Positions 1 through 8,833 of a DNA stretch of 21,180 nucleotides are shown one piece after another. A program made the position numbers and the translations under genes. The notes beneath the pieces are model-generated. The model saw nothing but the letters and a program-made list of their open reading frames with translations, had not been told where the DNA came from and made no database searches. Position 1 is the first letter of the stretch; each line of letters opens with the position of its first letter. The stretch is from a virus: positions 1 to 21,180 of the IMG/VR virus record IMGVR_UViG_3300017729_000054; one strand, written 5' to 3'.

Positions 1-474
1 GTTTAATCTTACATCGCGGAAAAAATCTACTTCTACGTCTGCTATTTCTGGGTTTTGTTCTCGTCTTCCAAAGGCTAAAAATTCATCAGATAACGATGGG
101 TCATCTGGATCTTTTGGTCTAACCCTTATTTCCATACGACTATTTGATATTTCGTCTATAATTAAACTGTTAAAATTATTACCTACAATATTTCTAAAGA
201 AATTATATTGTACATCAAATCTTCCAGATCTATATCCAAGATTTCTTATATCTTCATGAATACTAAGTTGAATTGTAGGAGATTGATTTTTTGTATCTTC
301 TTGATTAACAGACCAAGTACTAATATTATATGAACTCTCTAAGGTGTTATCACCACTAATAACGTGCATTTCAACGTAGTCATCAAATAAACCAGTTCCA
401 AAGTTGGTAAACATTGGTCTACTTTTAATAAGCTTTATATCTTTTGGGTCGTATGTATTTATTCTAGTTGCCAT
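1..474 (-). CDS. Putative tail/baseplate structural protein, N-terminal part (runs off the left edge)
   Basis: The first 158 codons of a gene that continues beyond position 1. It begins MATRINTYDPKDIKLIKSRP and has no stop in the window. The start is 7 nt after the stop of the preceding gene, and an AGGAG sequence lies inside the end of that gene. The visible part looks beta-rich, with phrases such as YNFFRN and DEISNSRMEIRVRP, and has no signal peptide or membrane segment. It is the last visible member of the baseplate operon, after gp25, gp6 and two other likely virion proteins, so a tail or baseplate role follows from position. I do not recognise the family with certainty and the C-terminal part cannot be judged. 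Confidence 0.75.
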   Translation of the reverse strand, partial: MATRINTYDPKDIKLIKSRPMFTNFGTGLFDDYVEMHVISGDNTLESSYNISTWSVNQEDTKNQSPTIQLSIHEDIRNLGYRSGRFDVQYNFFRNIVGNNFNSLIIDEISNSRMEIRVRPKDPDDPSLSDEFLAFGRREQNPEIADVEVDFFRDVRLN

Positions 475-481
475 ATATATT

Positions 482-1852
482 TTAGAGCTCCTGGTCTTTA
501 TACGTTAATTTATCTACTTCATTTGTTCCTTGGAAAGTAAATCCTGTCGAACTTTTGTGCGATTCGTATTCACTCATACTTGTAAATTTAACGTTTGGTT
601 TTCCTGGTTCAATGAAGAAAATATTTGAAGTTGAATCTTGAAAATACTTTCCAATGGCTCTTGACCTAGAAAGGTTTTGACTTTTGCTTGCTATAGAGCT
701 TGCCTTTGAAATTAAAGTCTTTGCTTGATTTGTTGACTTAGGCAAATCTTTTCCTTTATAAAAGTTTGGTTCTTGATTTGACTCTACCCACTGGTTTCCA
801 TTCCATTCTGCTAAGAACCATCGTCCATCTTCTGTGTCATAGTCAAAGTATGAATCAAATTGACTAAATTCTGCGTCATGATCGTCATCTCTAACAAGAG
901 CTCCAGTTGGTAATCCATTGTCATCTAATTCCCTTAATAAACCTCCAAGAGGGTTAAGAAATATAGTTTTTGTATACGAGCTACCTTTTTCGTTTTGAAC
1001 CTCACAAGTATATCTACCTCTTTGTTGTAGTTGAACATTATATAGTCTAAGAATAGGTTCGTTTCCAACTATTGCAGCTTGGGCATTTCCTATTCCGTCT
1101 GCTGTAAATCTCCAAATATAGGTTAATCCTTCGTTTTTTCTAGTACCGTCATCATCAATATAACTATATGCATCTGCATAAAAAGCAACATTATTATTAG
1201 ATGGTATTTGATAACTAGGTTCTCCTAGCTCTGGTAGTGTTTGAATGGTGTATCCATCACTTCTAGTACCATCTAATAATCCATATCCTGGATAACATTG
1301 GGTATCTATCACTATAGGTGCTTTATTTGGACCATCTAATGGCTGAGGTTGAACTGCTAATTCAGTAATTTCAGTATCAACTATCCTTCTAAAGTCTGCA
1401 TTGTCAAATACATATCGAGCATTTGCAATCACCATTCGTTCTCCATTTTCTTCACTATCTTCTGTGGAAATTATTATTCCAGCCGGGTTACGCACAACTT
1501 TTTCTGTTGCGACTTGATTGTTTCCGTCTTCGTCTCCTTCGTCAGAAGCTATTCTGTTTTTACCTGCAGGTCGTATTGATATTGAACCTAATGAATAATC
1601 AAAATCATCTCTATATTCAAATTGCTCTGGATTTTCTTTTGCCAGCTCAATTTTACAAGCTCGAGCAAAAGGAGTATATACCTCATCAATAGCTTCAAAC
1701 CTATTAGATGAACCCTTTACAGGCCTGACAATTTTATTTGCTCCGTATTTATTTGACCTAGGTGTTATAGGGCTGGTTGGAAACCTACGCTTATTACTTC
1801 TAGCTTTTCTAGGAGAAGTTCTTCTAGATTTTCCTTTGTTTGAGTATGCCAT
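482..1852 (-). CDS. Putative virion protein with an Ig-like domain
   Basis: 456 residues. Residues 1-50 are very basic and rich in Lys, Arg and Ser. A probable immunoglobulin-like beta-sandwich spans about 211-300: the core Trp is W247 (TYIWRF) and the classic RYTCEV signature has C283. The first Ig cysteine is not evident, so there may be no disulphide. The C-terminal part (380-400) is rich in Ser and Lys. There is no signal peptide. The start overlaps the stop of the upstream gene as TAATG, with AAGGTG about 9 nt before the ATG. Ig-like domains are common add-ons of tailed-phage structural proteins and often help weak surface adhesion. Its place in the baseplate operon supports a virion role. 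The exact position in the tail is unknown. Confidence 0.75.
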   Translation of the reverse strand: MAYSNKGKSRRTSPRKARSNKRRFPTSPITPRSNKYGANKIVRPVKGSSNRFEAIDEVYTPFARACKIELAKENPEQFEYRDDFDYSLGSISIRPAGKNRIASDEGDEDGNNQVATEKVVRNPAGIIISTEDSEENGERMVIANARYVFDNADFRRIVDTEITELAVQPQPLDGPNKAPIVIDTQCYPGYGLLDGTRSDGYTIQTLPELGEPSYQIPSNNNVAFYADAYSYIDDDGTRKNEGLTYIWRFTADGIGNAQAAIVGNEPILRLYNVQLQQRGRYTCEVQNEKGSSYTKTIFLNPLGGLLRELDDNGLPTGALVRDDDHDAEFSQFDSYFDYDTEDGRWFLAEWNGNQWVESNQEPNFYKGKDLPKSTNQAKTLISKASSIASKSQNLSRSRAIGKYFQDSTSNIFFIEPGKPNVKFTSMSEYESHKSSTGFTFQGTNEVDKLTYKDQEL

Positions 1853-3030
1853 TAGTTAATCACCTTAAATATATAATCATTATCAAAAAAAGATTGACTA
1901 CTTGGAAAATCAACGTTTCCTCCAATAGTTTTAAATACAAACTTATACCTTCTTTCAGGATAAAATTGATCCATCCAGAGTTTAAAATGGTTTCCATTGC
2001 CATCAGCAGACAATTGAGTACCAGGCTCATCAAAAGGAATCACAACCTCATCAGTTACATAGTCCCTAACAGAGTAGTATGTTTGTTCGGGTAAAACCAT
2101 TTGAGTTAGGGCTGCTGATACCGTGTCATATGTTTTTGCTGGAAATTTTTCTCTGACTACAAGTCTAAATGTTTCTCTAGACTTTGAGTTATATTTTGAT
2201 TTTAAGTTTTTAATGTCAACGATACTTTCTGTTAGTGTGGTATCTAATACCTGTAATGCTGTTGCGTAATTGTAATCTTTTGTTACGACTTCTAGTTTTG
2301 GTTGGTATACTGTATGAGTATCGGCTGAGAAAAAACTGAGTTCTCCAAGAGGTTTTCCATTTCTTTCTTCATCAACCTCTCCTGACTCTTGTGATCCACT
2401 CCTAAGTATTATGAATCCATTTTGTTCGATTTCTTCGTTAAACCAATTATTTACTATATCGGTAACATCCAATCTTAAATCTGTTAACTCGTAATCAAAC
2501 GACTGTGAAGCACTACCTGAGTTGTAATACCATGTTCCTCCTCCAGGATTATTTGAAAAAGATCCAGTACCGTCTGACCCTTCAAGCACACTACCACTAG
2601 CCCACTGGGTACCAAAGTATTTTTCTCCATCTCTATATTTCCAGCTGGATCCTTCTGTTTGGGTAACTATTATTCCACCTTCGCTTTGACGATCTATTCT
2701 TCTTCCTTTACCCATATTCCATGATTCGCTTACTGGAAAGGCTTCTATTCCGTACTTATAATCTATTGCAGCTGCTTGCAGAGTATATAAGTTGAGATAG
2801 TATTTAGGGGATGACGCATTTGGATAATTTTCGCCTAGTACTCCTGCGGCAACTGAGCTAGATAATGCTGACAAATCGAAATCTATTAGTATTCTAGAGT
2901 TAAATGTTTTAGCAGTATTGGATGATGAAACTATTTTTTGTATTTGTAGCACTTCGTCTACCCCAGTATTCATACTAGAAGTAAATTCGTATAGTGTTGT
3001 ATCTCTATTTGCTTTGATTGAATATATCAT
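1852..3030 (-). CDS. Putative tail/baseplate protein with a DNRLRE/CBM96-like domain
   Basis: 392 residues. Residues about 5-250 have the pattern of a DNRLRE (CBM96-like) beta-sandwich. The N-terminal part includes DTTLYEF and SRILIDFDLSAL. The middle has EAFPVSESW (about 96-104). The later part has LDVTDIVNNWF (187-197), NGFIILRS (204-211) and FSADTHTVYQPKLEV (234-248). Residues about 255-392 are a separate beta-rich region, possibly for attachment to the baseplate. There is no signal peptide. The start has a strong ribosome site (AGGAG, then 8 nt, then ATG). It lies directly after gp6, where T4 has its outer wedge genes, so it may supply a wedge or glycan-binding part of the tail. The family call rests on recognised sequence pattern and is moderate. 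Confidence 0.6.
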   Translation of the reverse strand: MIYSIKANRDTTLYEFTSSMNTGVDEVLQIQKIVSSSNTAKTFNSRILIDFDLSALSSSVAAGVLGENYPNASSPKYYLNLYTLQAAAIDYKYGIEAFPVSESWNMGKGRRIDRQSEGGIIVTQTEGSSWKYRDGEKYFGTQWASGSVLEGSDGTGSFSNNPGGGTWYYNSGSASQSFDYELTDLRLDVTDIVNNWFNEEIEQNGFIILRSGSQESGEVDEERNGKPLGELSFFSADTHTVYQPKLEVVTKDYNYATALQVLDTTLTESIVDIKNLKSKYNSKSRETFRLVVREKFPAKTYDTVSAALTQMVLPEQTYYSVRDYVTDEVVIPFDEPGTQLSADGNGNHFKLWMDQFYPERRYKFVFKTIGGNVDFPSSQSFFDNDYIFKVIN

Positions 3031-3041
3031 TATTTTTTCTC

Positions 3042-4925
3042 CTAGTAGCCTACGACTTTACCTCTAATATCTTTTGATGGGTACTTGATTTCAAATATTG
3101 CTGGGTCTTGAGAAGGATAAATTACTTTGTTTTTTGTTGCAGATTGTATGTCATAAAAATTTCCAGAATATCCAGATGCCTTATCAAATTTACAATGTAT
3201 TTGAAGGTCAGCAACTGTTTGTACTCCTTCAACTTTATCTAACTCTGTTGCTACATTTCCTAAAAATATTGGTTCATTAAATTGCCATTTATCTATAGCA
3301 AATATATCTTGTATTTTAAGTATACACTTAGCAAGTACTTCTTTTCCTTGATAACCAGGTAAAGGCACTATTGAAAAATCAACACCAAGGTTTATTATAA
3401 AACCGTCTTTAATATTTACTGCGTCTGTTAAAAGTCTAAATTTACTTAGGTAGTTTCTAACATTTTCTTTTGTCACTATGTTTGCAGGCGCCAATTGACC
3501 ACTTGCATTATAAGCAAGCATGTAGCAATTTATAGCTAAAGGATTTGACAAAGAACCTCCTGTGTCTGGGTTTTCTTGTTCATCTTGAATTAAATATGCT
3601 TTTGCCACGTTTCCAAATCTACCTGGCATTGAATATATTCTAGCAATATAATCTTCTCTAGTTACTGCTCTATTTTGAGCAGCAAAAAACGCTAATGCAT
3701 TTTGTCTTATTTCTTCTATTGTTTCAGCCGATTTTCCTCCAGCTGCTGGTCTTGGGTTGTTTACCGCTATAGATCCGTTAACAAAATTTATTGCATCTGC
3801 CGCTAATCCATCGTTGTCAAGTGAAAATGCTACCGAGCTTATATCAGTTATGGTTCCTGCTGGAACATTGGCTTCAACTCCTCCTCCAACTAAATACTTT
3901 ATAGTTAAATCTGTATTTGCAGGAGCCTGTCCATATGCTCTAGTAAACATTGTATTTGATGGATCCCAGGCGTTGTCTATTTGAGAAACGTTTCCATATG
4001 GTAGTGCTAATCCAACATTGTCTGGGTTAGGAACAATTATTTCGTCTGCCTGTCCAGAGTTTCCAGCACCAAATAATATTTCAGTTGACATATCTGGCCT
4101 TATGTTGGTCACAAATCTTCTACCGGTTCTTTTTAATTTTAAAAGATAAGGAGTATCTTCATTAAATTGAGCAAGCTCTTCGTCTTGAAGGGCTGTATTT
4201 TTTACATCTACATAAGAAGTTTCTTGAGCTAAATAATCTACCTCGTAATATTTATTTCCATCTGTGTCTACAATATTTAATACCTCTATAACATTTTCTT
4301 CAGGCAAAAGTCTTTTGTCAAATTTAATTGGGCTACCAAATTCAAATGTTCTTGATTTTTCTGTTCCAGATTTTGCGTAAATACTTTTTTTCAATAAAAA
4401 ACTTTCTGGGTTACCATTTGCGTCTATTTTATACACCGATATATCAGTCGCGTCAATTGAACTAGAAAAGGTAAAATCTATTGGGGCCGTCGTAAAAAAT
4501 TCTTGTGCACCTTGGTTTGGAGCATTTACCCGCATTCCTTCATCTACTACTGGGGCATATCTAAAGTCAGGAACAACGTTTGCTCCTGATCCTATTGGGG
4601 GAAGTAATATAAATACATCTAGTTCTACGTTTGCTGCAACAGTTGGTTTAACCTTATAGCCTAATCCTCTTGCAATCGACATTATATTACTTCTTTCTTG
4701 AGCCTCTGTTATTAAGCTTTCTCTAAGCTGGTTATCTATATAATAAGATAATACATCTCCAACATAGGCTGCCATTTCCATAAATATCATTCCAGGAGAA
4801 GATTCATTAAAGTCGTTAAACACATCTGGAAAATAAGTTTTAGAGTAGTCTATTAGTTTTGTTCTAAACTGCTGAAAATCTTTATTTAGGTATCTTAAAT
4901 CTTTTTTAATTGTTTGTAGTCCCAT
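3042..4925 (-). CDS. gp6: Baseplate wedge protein gp6-like (baseplate J-like)
   Basis: 627 residues, close to T4 gp6 (about 660). In T4, gp6 dimers link neighbouring wedges into the inner baseplate ring and bind gp53, gp25 and gp7. The N-terminal region carries SSPGMIFMEMAAYVGDVLSYY (about 42-62), the usual opening of this family. The conserved baseplate-J segment lies at about 396-430 (GGKSAETIEEIRQNA... then NRAVTREDYIARI), followed by MPGRFGNVAKA. The start has AGGCGGA about 7 nt upstream and is 1 nt past the stop of the gp25-like gene. This matches the T4 order 25 then 6. The family identification is secure from these motifs and the neighbour. Confidence 0.92.
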   Translation of the reverse strand: MGLQTIKKDLRYLNKDFQQFRTKLIDYSKTYFPDVFNDFNESSPGMIFMEMAAYVGDVLSYYIDNQLRESLITEAQERSNIMSIARGLGYKVKPTVAANVELDVFILLPPIGSGANVVPDFRYAPVVDEGMRVNAPNQGAQEFFTTAPIDFTFSSSIDATDISVYKIDANGNPESFLLKKSIYAKSGTEKSRTFEFGSPIKFDKRLLPEENVIEVLNIVDTDGNKYYEVDYLAQETSYVDVKNTALQDEELAQFNEDTPYLLKLKRTGRRFVTNIRPDMSTEILFGAGNSGQADEIIVPNPDNVGLALPYGNVSQIDNAWDPSNTMFTRAYGQAPANTDLTIKYLVGGGVEANVPAGTITDISSVAFSLDNDGLAADAINFVNGSIAVNNPRPAAGGKSAETIEEIRQNALAFFAAQNRAVTREDYIARIYSMPGRFGNVAKAYLIQDEQENPDTGGSLSNPLAINCYMLAYNASGQLAPANIVTKENVRNYLSKFRLLTDAVNIKDGFIINLGVDFSIVPLPGYQGKEVLAKCILKIQDIFAIDKWQFNEPIFLGNVATELDKVEGVQTVADLQIHCKFDKASGYSGNFYDIQSATKNKVIYPSQDPAIFEIKYPSKDIRGKVVGY

Positions 4926-4926
4926 A

Positions 4927-5463
4927 TTAATCCGCCTTTATGTCTAGTATAATAGTTCTTTCGTCTATTGTATTATTAATTAAACCTATAGTTAAATGGA
5001 CAATAATACCGTGATTTACATCTGCAAATGATGTTCCTTCTTGCGGATTTTTTGGTATTTCTGCTGAAGGATTCTTAATTACAATATATGGCAACCAAAA
5101 TGCTATTGCGTCGGTTATTTCAGTTAAAACTGCCTCTCTAAGGTTTGGGTAGTTTGGCTCAAATAGAAATCTTCGTATATTTGTTCCAAAGTTTGGATGC
5201 ATTACCCTTTCGCCTTTAACGGTTAATATTAAATTTTTAACATTTGATACTGCTTGGTCTATAGACAAATAGTTTTTATTAAATAACCTCCCATTATCTC
5301 CCTTTAAAGGTAAAGATAATCCCAGCGATATGTCCTGTTCAAAATCTAAAGGCTCTATTTTAAACTCTTCTCTTCCTGGTCCAGGGTTTGAAGATCGCTT
5401 TACAATTTTACCTCTTGAAGGATCAATTTGAACATTATTTTCGTTATCTACTATTGGTTCCAT
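4927..5463 (-). CDS. gp25: Baseplate wedge protein gp25-like (GPW/gp25 family)
   Basis: 178 residues, longer than T4 gp25 (132) because of an N-terminal extension of about 40 residues. The gp25/GPW fold starts near DISLGLSLPL (44-53). The hallmark segment GERVMHPNFGTNIRRFLFEP lies at 84-103 and includes the EPR-like core that lets sheath-initiator proteins dock to gp6. This family sits in the inner baseplate of contractile tails and nucleates the sheath. It is followed after 1 nt by the gp6-like gene. No good Shine-Dalgarno is seen upstream (only A-rich sequence), so translation may depend on coupling to the gene ending at 5473. Identification is firm. Confidence 0.93.
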   Translation of the reverse strand: MEPIVDNENNVQIDPSRGKIVKRSSNPGPGREEFKIEPLDFEQDISLGLSLPLKGDNGRLFNKNYLSIDQAVSNVKNLILTVKGERVMHPNFGTNIRRFLFEPNYPNLREAVLTEITDAIAFWLPYIVIKNPSAEIPKNPQEGTSFADVNHGIIVHLTIGLINNTIDERTIILDIKAD

Positions 5464-5472
5464 TATACGTTA

Positions 5473-5922
5473 TTATTTTTTCTTTTTATCGATTGCTTTC
5501 ATTAAACCGCTATAATCTCTAGTTAATACTCCTGCTAGTTCGTCGTCTATTTGTACGTGTTTTCTGTCATCTGGTAACATTTGTTTGGCTGATGGTTTTC
5601 CTCCAAACATCTGTTCAGGTGATTCCATTCCCATCATTGAAGCTAGGCCGGCCCTACCATCACTTGTATTTAATGTTTTTCCTCCCATAGTTTTCCATTG
5701 ATCTTTAGGAGTAGCTGCAGTTTCATTTAATACTTCATTTAAAATAGGATCTTTTGCAAAACTTTGTTTTTCTGTATTAAACAATCCATCTGCATGTTCC
5801 ATCATTTGATTAAATTCTGTCTTTTTAGAGGGTTGTTTTTTGTTTAGTTCTTCTTTTATTGCTAAACGTACTTCTTTTCTGACAACTTTTTTTATAACCT
5901 CTAGTAAATTTGATTTTTTCAT
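5473..5922 (-). CDS. Conserved-looking phage protein of unknown function in the baseplate operon
   Basis: 149 residues. I placed the start at the ATG at 5922 (MKKSNLLEVIKK) rather than a longer form, because AGAGGA sits 6-7 nt upstream of it. Residues 1-35 form a strongly basic amphipathic helix (KKVVRKEVRLAIKEELNKK). The middle is polar. The C-terminus is LAGVLTRDYSGLMKAIDKKKK. No enzymatic motif, membrane segment or signal peptide is visible. It lies immediately before gp25, so it could be a minor virion or assembly protein. I do not recognise the family. Confidence 0.75.
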   Translation of the reverse strand: MKKSNLLEVIKKVVRKEVRLAIKEELNKKQPSKKTEFNQMMEHADGLFNTEKQSFAKDPILNEVLNETAATPKDQWKTMGGKTLNTSDGRAGLASMMGMESPEQMFGGKPSAKQMLPDDRKHVQIDDELAGVLTRDYSGLMKAIDKKKK

Positions 5923-5945
5923 AATTTTTCCTCTTTTGTAATACA

Positions 5946-5977
5946 CTATTTATCAATATATAAATATCAATAAATAG
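5946..5977 (-). promoter_or_regulatory. AT-rich inverted repeat with a GATATTTA box upstream of the 5922 gene
   Basis: CTATTTAT at 5946-5953 is exactly complementary to ATAAATAG at 5970-5977. Between them, on the minus strand, is GATATTTA (5961-5968), the same kind of box seen in the leaders at 8834, 15588 and, as TATATTTA, at 9725. The CAGATT element seen at three other sites is absent. It could be an internal promoter or operator ahead of the gp25-gp6 half of the operon, or simply AT-rich spacer. Confidence 0.35.
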
Positions 5978-5987
5978 CAAATATTAA

Positions 5988-6440
5988 CTATAACCATGGC
6001 AATGTTACACCGGATGTAGTATTTACAGCTTTTCCTGTAGCAAACCACTGAAGAGCTACTAAAGACATGATATTTCCGGCACTTCCTAATTGGGTTATTT
6101 TAACAATAGTTGCTCCTTGTTGTTCCCATATTGGGCATGGAGATAGTGGTGGAATCGCTGCAAATGCTGGTAGCATTCCTAGTCCTAACGATGCAGCAAA
6201 TGCTGCTGCTCCTTGTTTCATAAGTGTTTTTCCTGGGTCTTCTGGCTGATTATATGCATTTATAAATATTCCAAATGCTGCTTGTCTAGCTATTTCTGCA
6301 GAAACAGATGGTGGAGCTGGTTTTCCAAACCCATTGTAAAATGCGTCTGCCCATCCATTTGCAAAAGCAAGAGCATTAGTTGGAGGATTTGCTTCCAATT
6401 TATCTACTGCGGCTGCGAATAATGCTGGGTTAAACGGCAT
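5988..6440 (-). CDS. Ala/Pro-rich phage protein of unknown function in the baseplate operon
   Basis: 150 residues, rich in Ala, Pro and Gly. The N-terminus is MPFNPALFAAAVDKLEANPP. A hydrophobic central segment at about 76-97 (GAAAFAASLGLGMLPAFAAIPP) could be a membrane-inserting or buried helix. The C-terminus ends TTSGVTLPWL. No catalytic motif is evident and there is no cleavable signal peptide. It is 2 nt from the upstream spike gene, and no Shine-Dalgarno is visible, so it is probably translated by coupling. Its place between the spike and gp25 suggests a small virion component or a tip-associated factor. I cannot name the family. Confidence 0.75.
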   Translation of the reverse strand: MPFNPALFAAAVDKLEANPPTNALAFANGWADAFYNGFGKPAPPSVSAEIARQAAFGIFINAYNQPEDPGKTLMKQGAAAFAASLGLGMLPAFAAIPPLSPCPIWEQQGATIVKITQLGSAGNIMSLVALQWFATGKAVNTTSGVTLPWL

Positions 6441-6442
6441 AG

Positions 6443-6832
6443 TTATAGTGTTTTATTTTGTGGACTTAAAAATTCTTTTAATCTACTTTTTATTGATGAA
6501 TATTGAGATGCGTTTATGGGCGGCCCGCTGACGCCAACCGGAGTGGGATGTGTTTCTGCCGCTAGTGCGTCACATAACTCTTCAAGCAGTCCTAGTAGAG
6601 TATCTCCTAATACTACTGGCTCAACAGCATCTAATCCAAGGTATATTTCCGGACTATTTATTATTGTTTCACCTCCACTATCAACATTAAAAGTTCCGTT
6701 GGTAGATATTCCAACAGTTTCGTTACCTATAATTAAAATAGCGTCTTCTTTTGCGTTAAATAGTAATCTATCTGAATTTATAATTACCTGTTTTCCTGCA
6801 TATTTATTTGGGCTATCTGGTTTGTAAGCCAT
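6443..6832 (-). CDS. Putative baseplate central-spike beta-helix protein
   Basis: 129 residues. Residues about 14-66 show the short repeating beta pattern of a spike beta-helix (VIINSDRLLFNAK, ILIIGNETVGI, TIINSPEIYLG). They are followed by a short helix and the characteristic HPTPVGVSGPPIN at 95-107, then YSSIKSRLKEF. This pattern is familiar from the C-terminal spike parts of gp5-like hub proteins of T4-like phages. Here it is a separate gene directly downstream of the hub-peptidase gene, so the needle seems split from the OB-fold/enzyme part. The ribosome site is strong (AGGAGAAAATT then ATG). The role as a spike is inferred from the pattern and position. Confidence 0.7.
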   Translation of the reverse strand: MAYKPDSPNKYAGKQVIINSDRLLFNAKEDAILIIGNETVGISTNGTFNVDSGGETIINSPEIYLGLDAVEPVVLGDTLLGLLEELCDALAAETHPTPVGVSGPPINASQYSSIKSRLKEFLSPQNKTL

Positions 6833-6841
6833 AATTTTCTC

Positions 6842-8470
6842 CTATACTAAAAAGTCCCATGTTGGGTGGCTTCTAGGTACTCTAGAAAACATACCTGTTC
6901 CTGGCGCATATTCCCAGTGCCAACGCTCTTTTGCAACCGTTCTAATAAATCCATACTCATGCATATTTGCAACAAGCCATCTCCAAGTTTTAGATGTTTC
7001 TTTATAACCTTTAAAGTCTGGATCTCTTTTTGGATGTCCCCATCTTTTACCCATACCTGTATTTATATCAAATGCTTTACCATTTTGGTGGTTGGAATGT
7101 CCTGGTCCAGCGGTTAATGGATCAAAATATCCGCCTTGTTTTTGCTGCTTTGACCAACCATCGTCATATACCCCAGCTGGTTTTGACAATCCAGACTTGG
7201 TACCTTGATATGCTTTATCGGCATTTTTTCTTCTAAGAGTCATTTGGCCATCGCCTCCAAACCCTTGGCCTGAATATGCCTCCATAGGTCTGAATCCGCT
7301 ATTAACTTTAACAGTGACTCCATCTTTTGATGCTGCTTGTTTTACAGTTAATATTTTGTCTGCAAAAGCCTTATTTACAATTTTACCGTCAATAACTACA
7401 CATGTTATTGTTTCAACAAATTTACCTCTTCTATACGCATCGTATTCTCCAGCATCTTGTAGTTCTTCAACAGCTTCTTGTATGTCTTCATCTGCCTCAA
7501 CTTCTGTTTCAGATACTGGCCCAGTTTCGCCTTCTCCATTTTCTGCACCTCCACCACCGGCTCTTTGATCTCCTTCAGCCTTACCTCCACTAGTTGCTCC
7601 ACCATCAGTTGGAATTTCAGCAGCATCAGGTCCAGCAATGGCTTCTCGTTCTGCTTCTTTTGCGCTTTCATAAGCTTGGCCATAAGAATCTGCCAATTTA
7701 GAGGCTACATCTATTGGAACACTTTGTCCTGATAACATCCATACCCCTGAAGAATCTTCGTTTATACTTTCTATGTGATACCCTCCATCGGTTGTTGAGT
7801 GGCCGGTTGATAATATAGTTATTGGATCTCCATCAACTCCGTCTTTAGACCAATCATTTTCGGTATCAGGTTCAGATACGGTACTACCAAATCTTAAGGA
7901 CTGACCAAACCTTCCTTCCAATATAGTATCTCCTTCATATGGAAAAATTCTAGCTATTGTATCTGATTCAAATGTATTACCAAATGGAAGGTCATTTACG
8001 TCTCCCTTAGAGTTACCAGTAAAAGTTCTATAATTCTTATCATCACCTCCGGCTTTATTTATATTATAACTCGCAGCTGGTAATCCGTTTTGGTTAACTC
8101 CTTGCCATACTCCAACTGGCATACTAATATAATACTTTTCAGTTGATGCTGTACTTAATTGAGCTGCTCTTCCAGCGGCTGCCAAAAGTACAACTATTTC
8201 TCCTAGTAAAGGATATTGTCTTAGGTTTGGAAATAAAGGATTATACCAACTACAACTATCTCCAGAAATACCAAACTCTCTTGGAAAAGCTCGAGCCTGT
8301 ATACTACCAATAACCCTATATTGACTAGGATTAAAGGCTGGATGAGATGGATCCATTATTATATCAACAACTTCAGCCGATTCAAGTAAAGCTGATTGAA
8401 TTGCTTTGGCTTGGTTATTTTGACCCGTTACTGATGGATTACTTTTTTTACTTGGTTTTATCCTTGGCAT
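6842..8470 (-). CDS. gp5: gp5-like baseplate hub with C-terminal M15 peptidase (tail-associated lysin)
   Basis: 542 residues in three parts. Residues about 30-250 resemble the gp5 OB-fold hub: IGSIQARAFPREFG, YNPLFPNLRQYPLLGEIVVLL (76-96), then ARIFPYEGDTILEGRFGQSLRFGS (173-196) and GDPITIL. Residues about 260-345 are a low-complexity linker rich in Gly and Glu. Residues about 355-525 form a zinc peptidase of the M15 (VanY/D-Ala-D-Ala carboxypeptidase-like) type. SGFRP is at 391-395. HQNGKAFD gives zinc ligands H461 and D468. ERWHWEY gives catalytic E515 and ligand H518. T4 gp5 carries a lysozyme here, so this phage seems to cut peptide cross-links instead of glycan during DNA entry. The start overlaps the upstream gene by 23 nt. 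Confidence 0.88.
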   Translation of the reverse strand: MPRIKPSKKSNPSVTGQNNQAKAIQSALLESAEVVDIIMDPSHPAFNPSQYRVIGSIQARAFPREFGISGDSCSWYNPLFPNLRQYPLLGEIVVLLAAAGRAAQLSTASTEKYYISMPVGVWQGVNQNGLPAASYNINKAGGDDKNYRTFTGNSKGDVNDLPFGNTFESDTIARIFPYEGDTILEGRFGQSLRFGSTVSEPDTENDWSKDGVDGDPITILSTGHSTTDGGYHIESINEDSSGVWMLSGQSVPIDVASKLADSYGQAYESAKEAEREAIAGPDAAEIPTDGGATSGGKAEGDQRAGGGGAENGEGETGPVSETEVEADEDIQEAVEELQDAGEYDAYRRGKFVETITCVVIDGKIVNKAFADKILTVKQAASKDGVTVKVNSGFRPMEAYSGQGFGGDGQMTLRRKNADKAYQGTKSGLSKPAGVYDDGWSKQQKQGGYFDPLTAGPGHSNHQNGKAFDINTGMGKRWGHPKRDPDFKGYKETSKTWRWLVANMHEYGFIRTVAKERWHWEYAPGTGMFSRVPRSHPTWDFLV

Positions 8471-8816
8471 GTTCTTCTTCCCACTTAACGGGCTTTTCAG
8501 TTTCCTTTATTGTATCTAATAGTTGTTTTCTTTCATCATCGCTAAGACTAAAATCACTTCCTTCAGACTCAGATCTGGTTTGAGCTCTTTGAACAATACT
8601 AGCCATTTTAACCAGCATGTCGTCATTTTTTATTCCTACGTCTAGATAATCCTTTATTAATGGTACTAGTATTGTTGCATCGCTTATATTTTTAATTAGT
8701 GGATGCAATTGAGCAATTAAAGAATTTATCTGCTTATCTTTTTTCTTAGAATTCGTATGAATTTCCTTTAATAAGTCAGAAAAATTCTTACCTTGAAATA
8801 TTTCTTCTTCAAACAT
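8448..8816 (-). CDS. Small helical phage protein heading the baseplate operon, unknown function
   Basis: 122 residues, charged and predicted mostly helical, with no membrane segment. The N-terminus is MFEEEIFQGKNFSDLLKEIHTNSKKKDKQ, followed by LIAQLHPLIKNISDATILVPLIKDYLDVGIKNDDMLVKMASIVQRA, and an acidic/basic tail. The ribosome site AAAGGGA is about 7 nt before the ATG. The 3' end overlaps the hub gene by 23 nt, which implies coupled translation and suggests a linked role such as a hub chaperone or small baseplate component. It is the first gene after a terminator. I do not recognise the family. Confidence 0.75.
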   Translation of the reverse strand: MFEEEIFQGKNFSDLLKEIHTNSKKKDKQINSLIAQLHPLIKNISDATILVPLIKDYLDVGIKNDDMLVKMASIVQRAQTRSESEGSDFSLSDDERKQLLDTIKETEKPVKWEEEHAKDKTK

Positions 8817-8833
8817 AATAATTCCCTTTAGTA

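Noticed and set aside
5923-5946. Longer N-terminus for the 5473-5922 gene (MYYKRGKI...)
   Set aside because: The internal ATG at 5922 has AGAGGA at proper distance, while the longer start has none and would place the ribosome site inside the coding region.
6516-6827. Plus-strand open frame of 103 residues across the spike gene
   Set aside because: It lies wholly antisense to a well-supported structural gene, has no ribosome site, and all other genes are on the minus strand. Similar plus-strand frames at 7314-7568, 13164-13550 and 14247-14546 are rejected for the same reason.
7405-7683. Minus-strand frame of 92 residues within the hub-peptidase gene
   Set aside because: It is an alternate frame of the Gly/Glu-rich linker; its apparent Lys/Leu/Glu composition comes from that repeat-like DNA.
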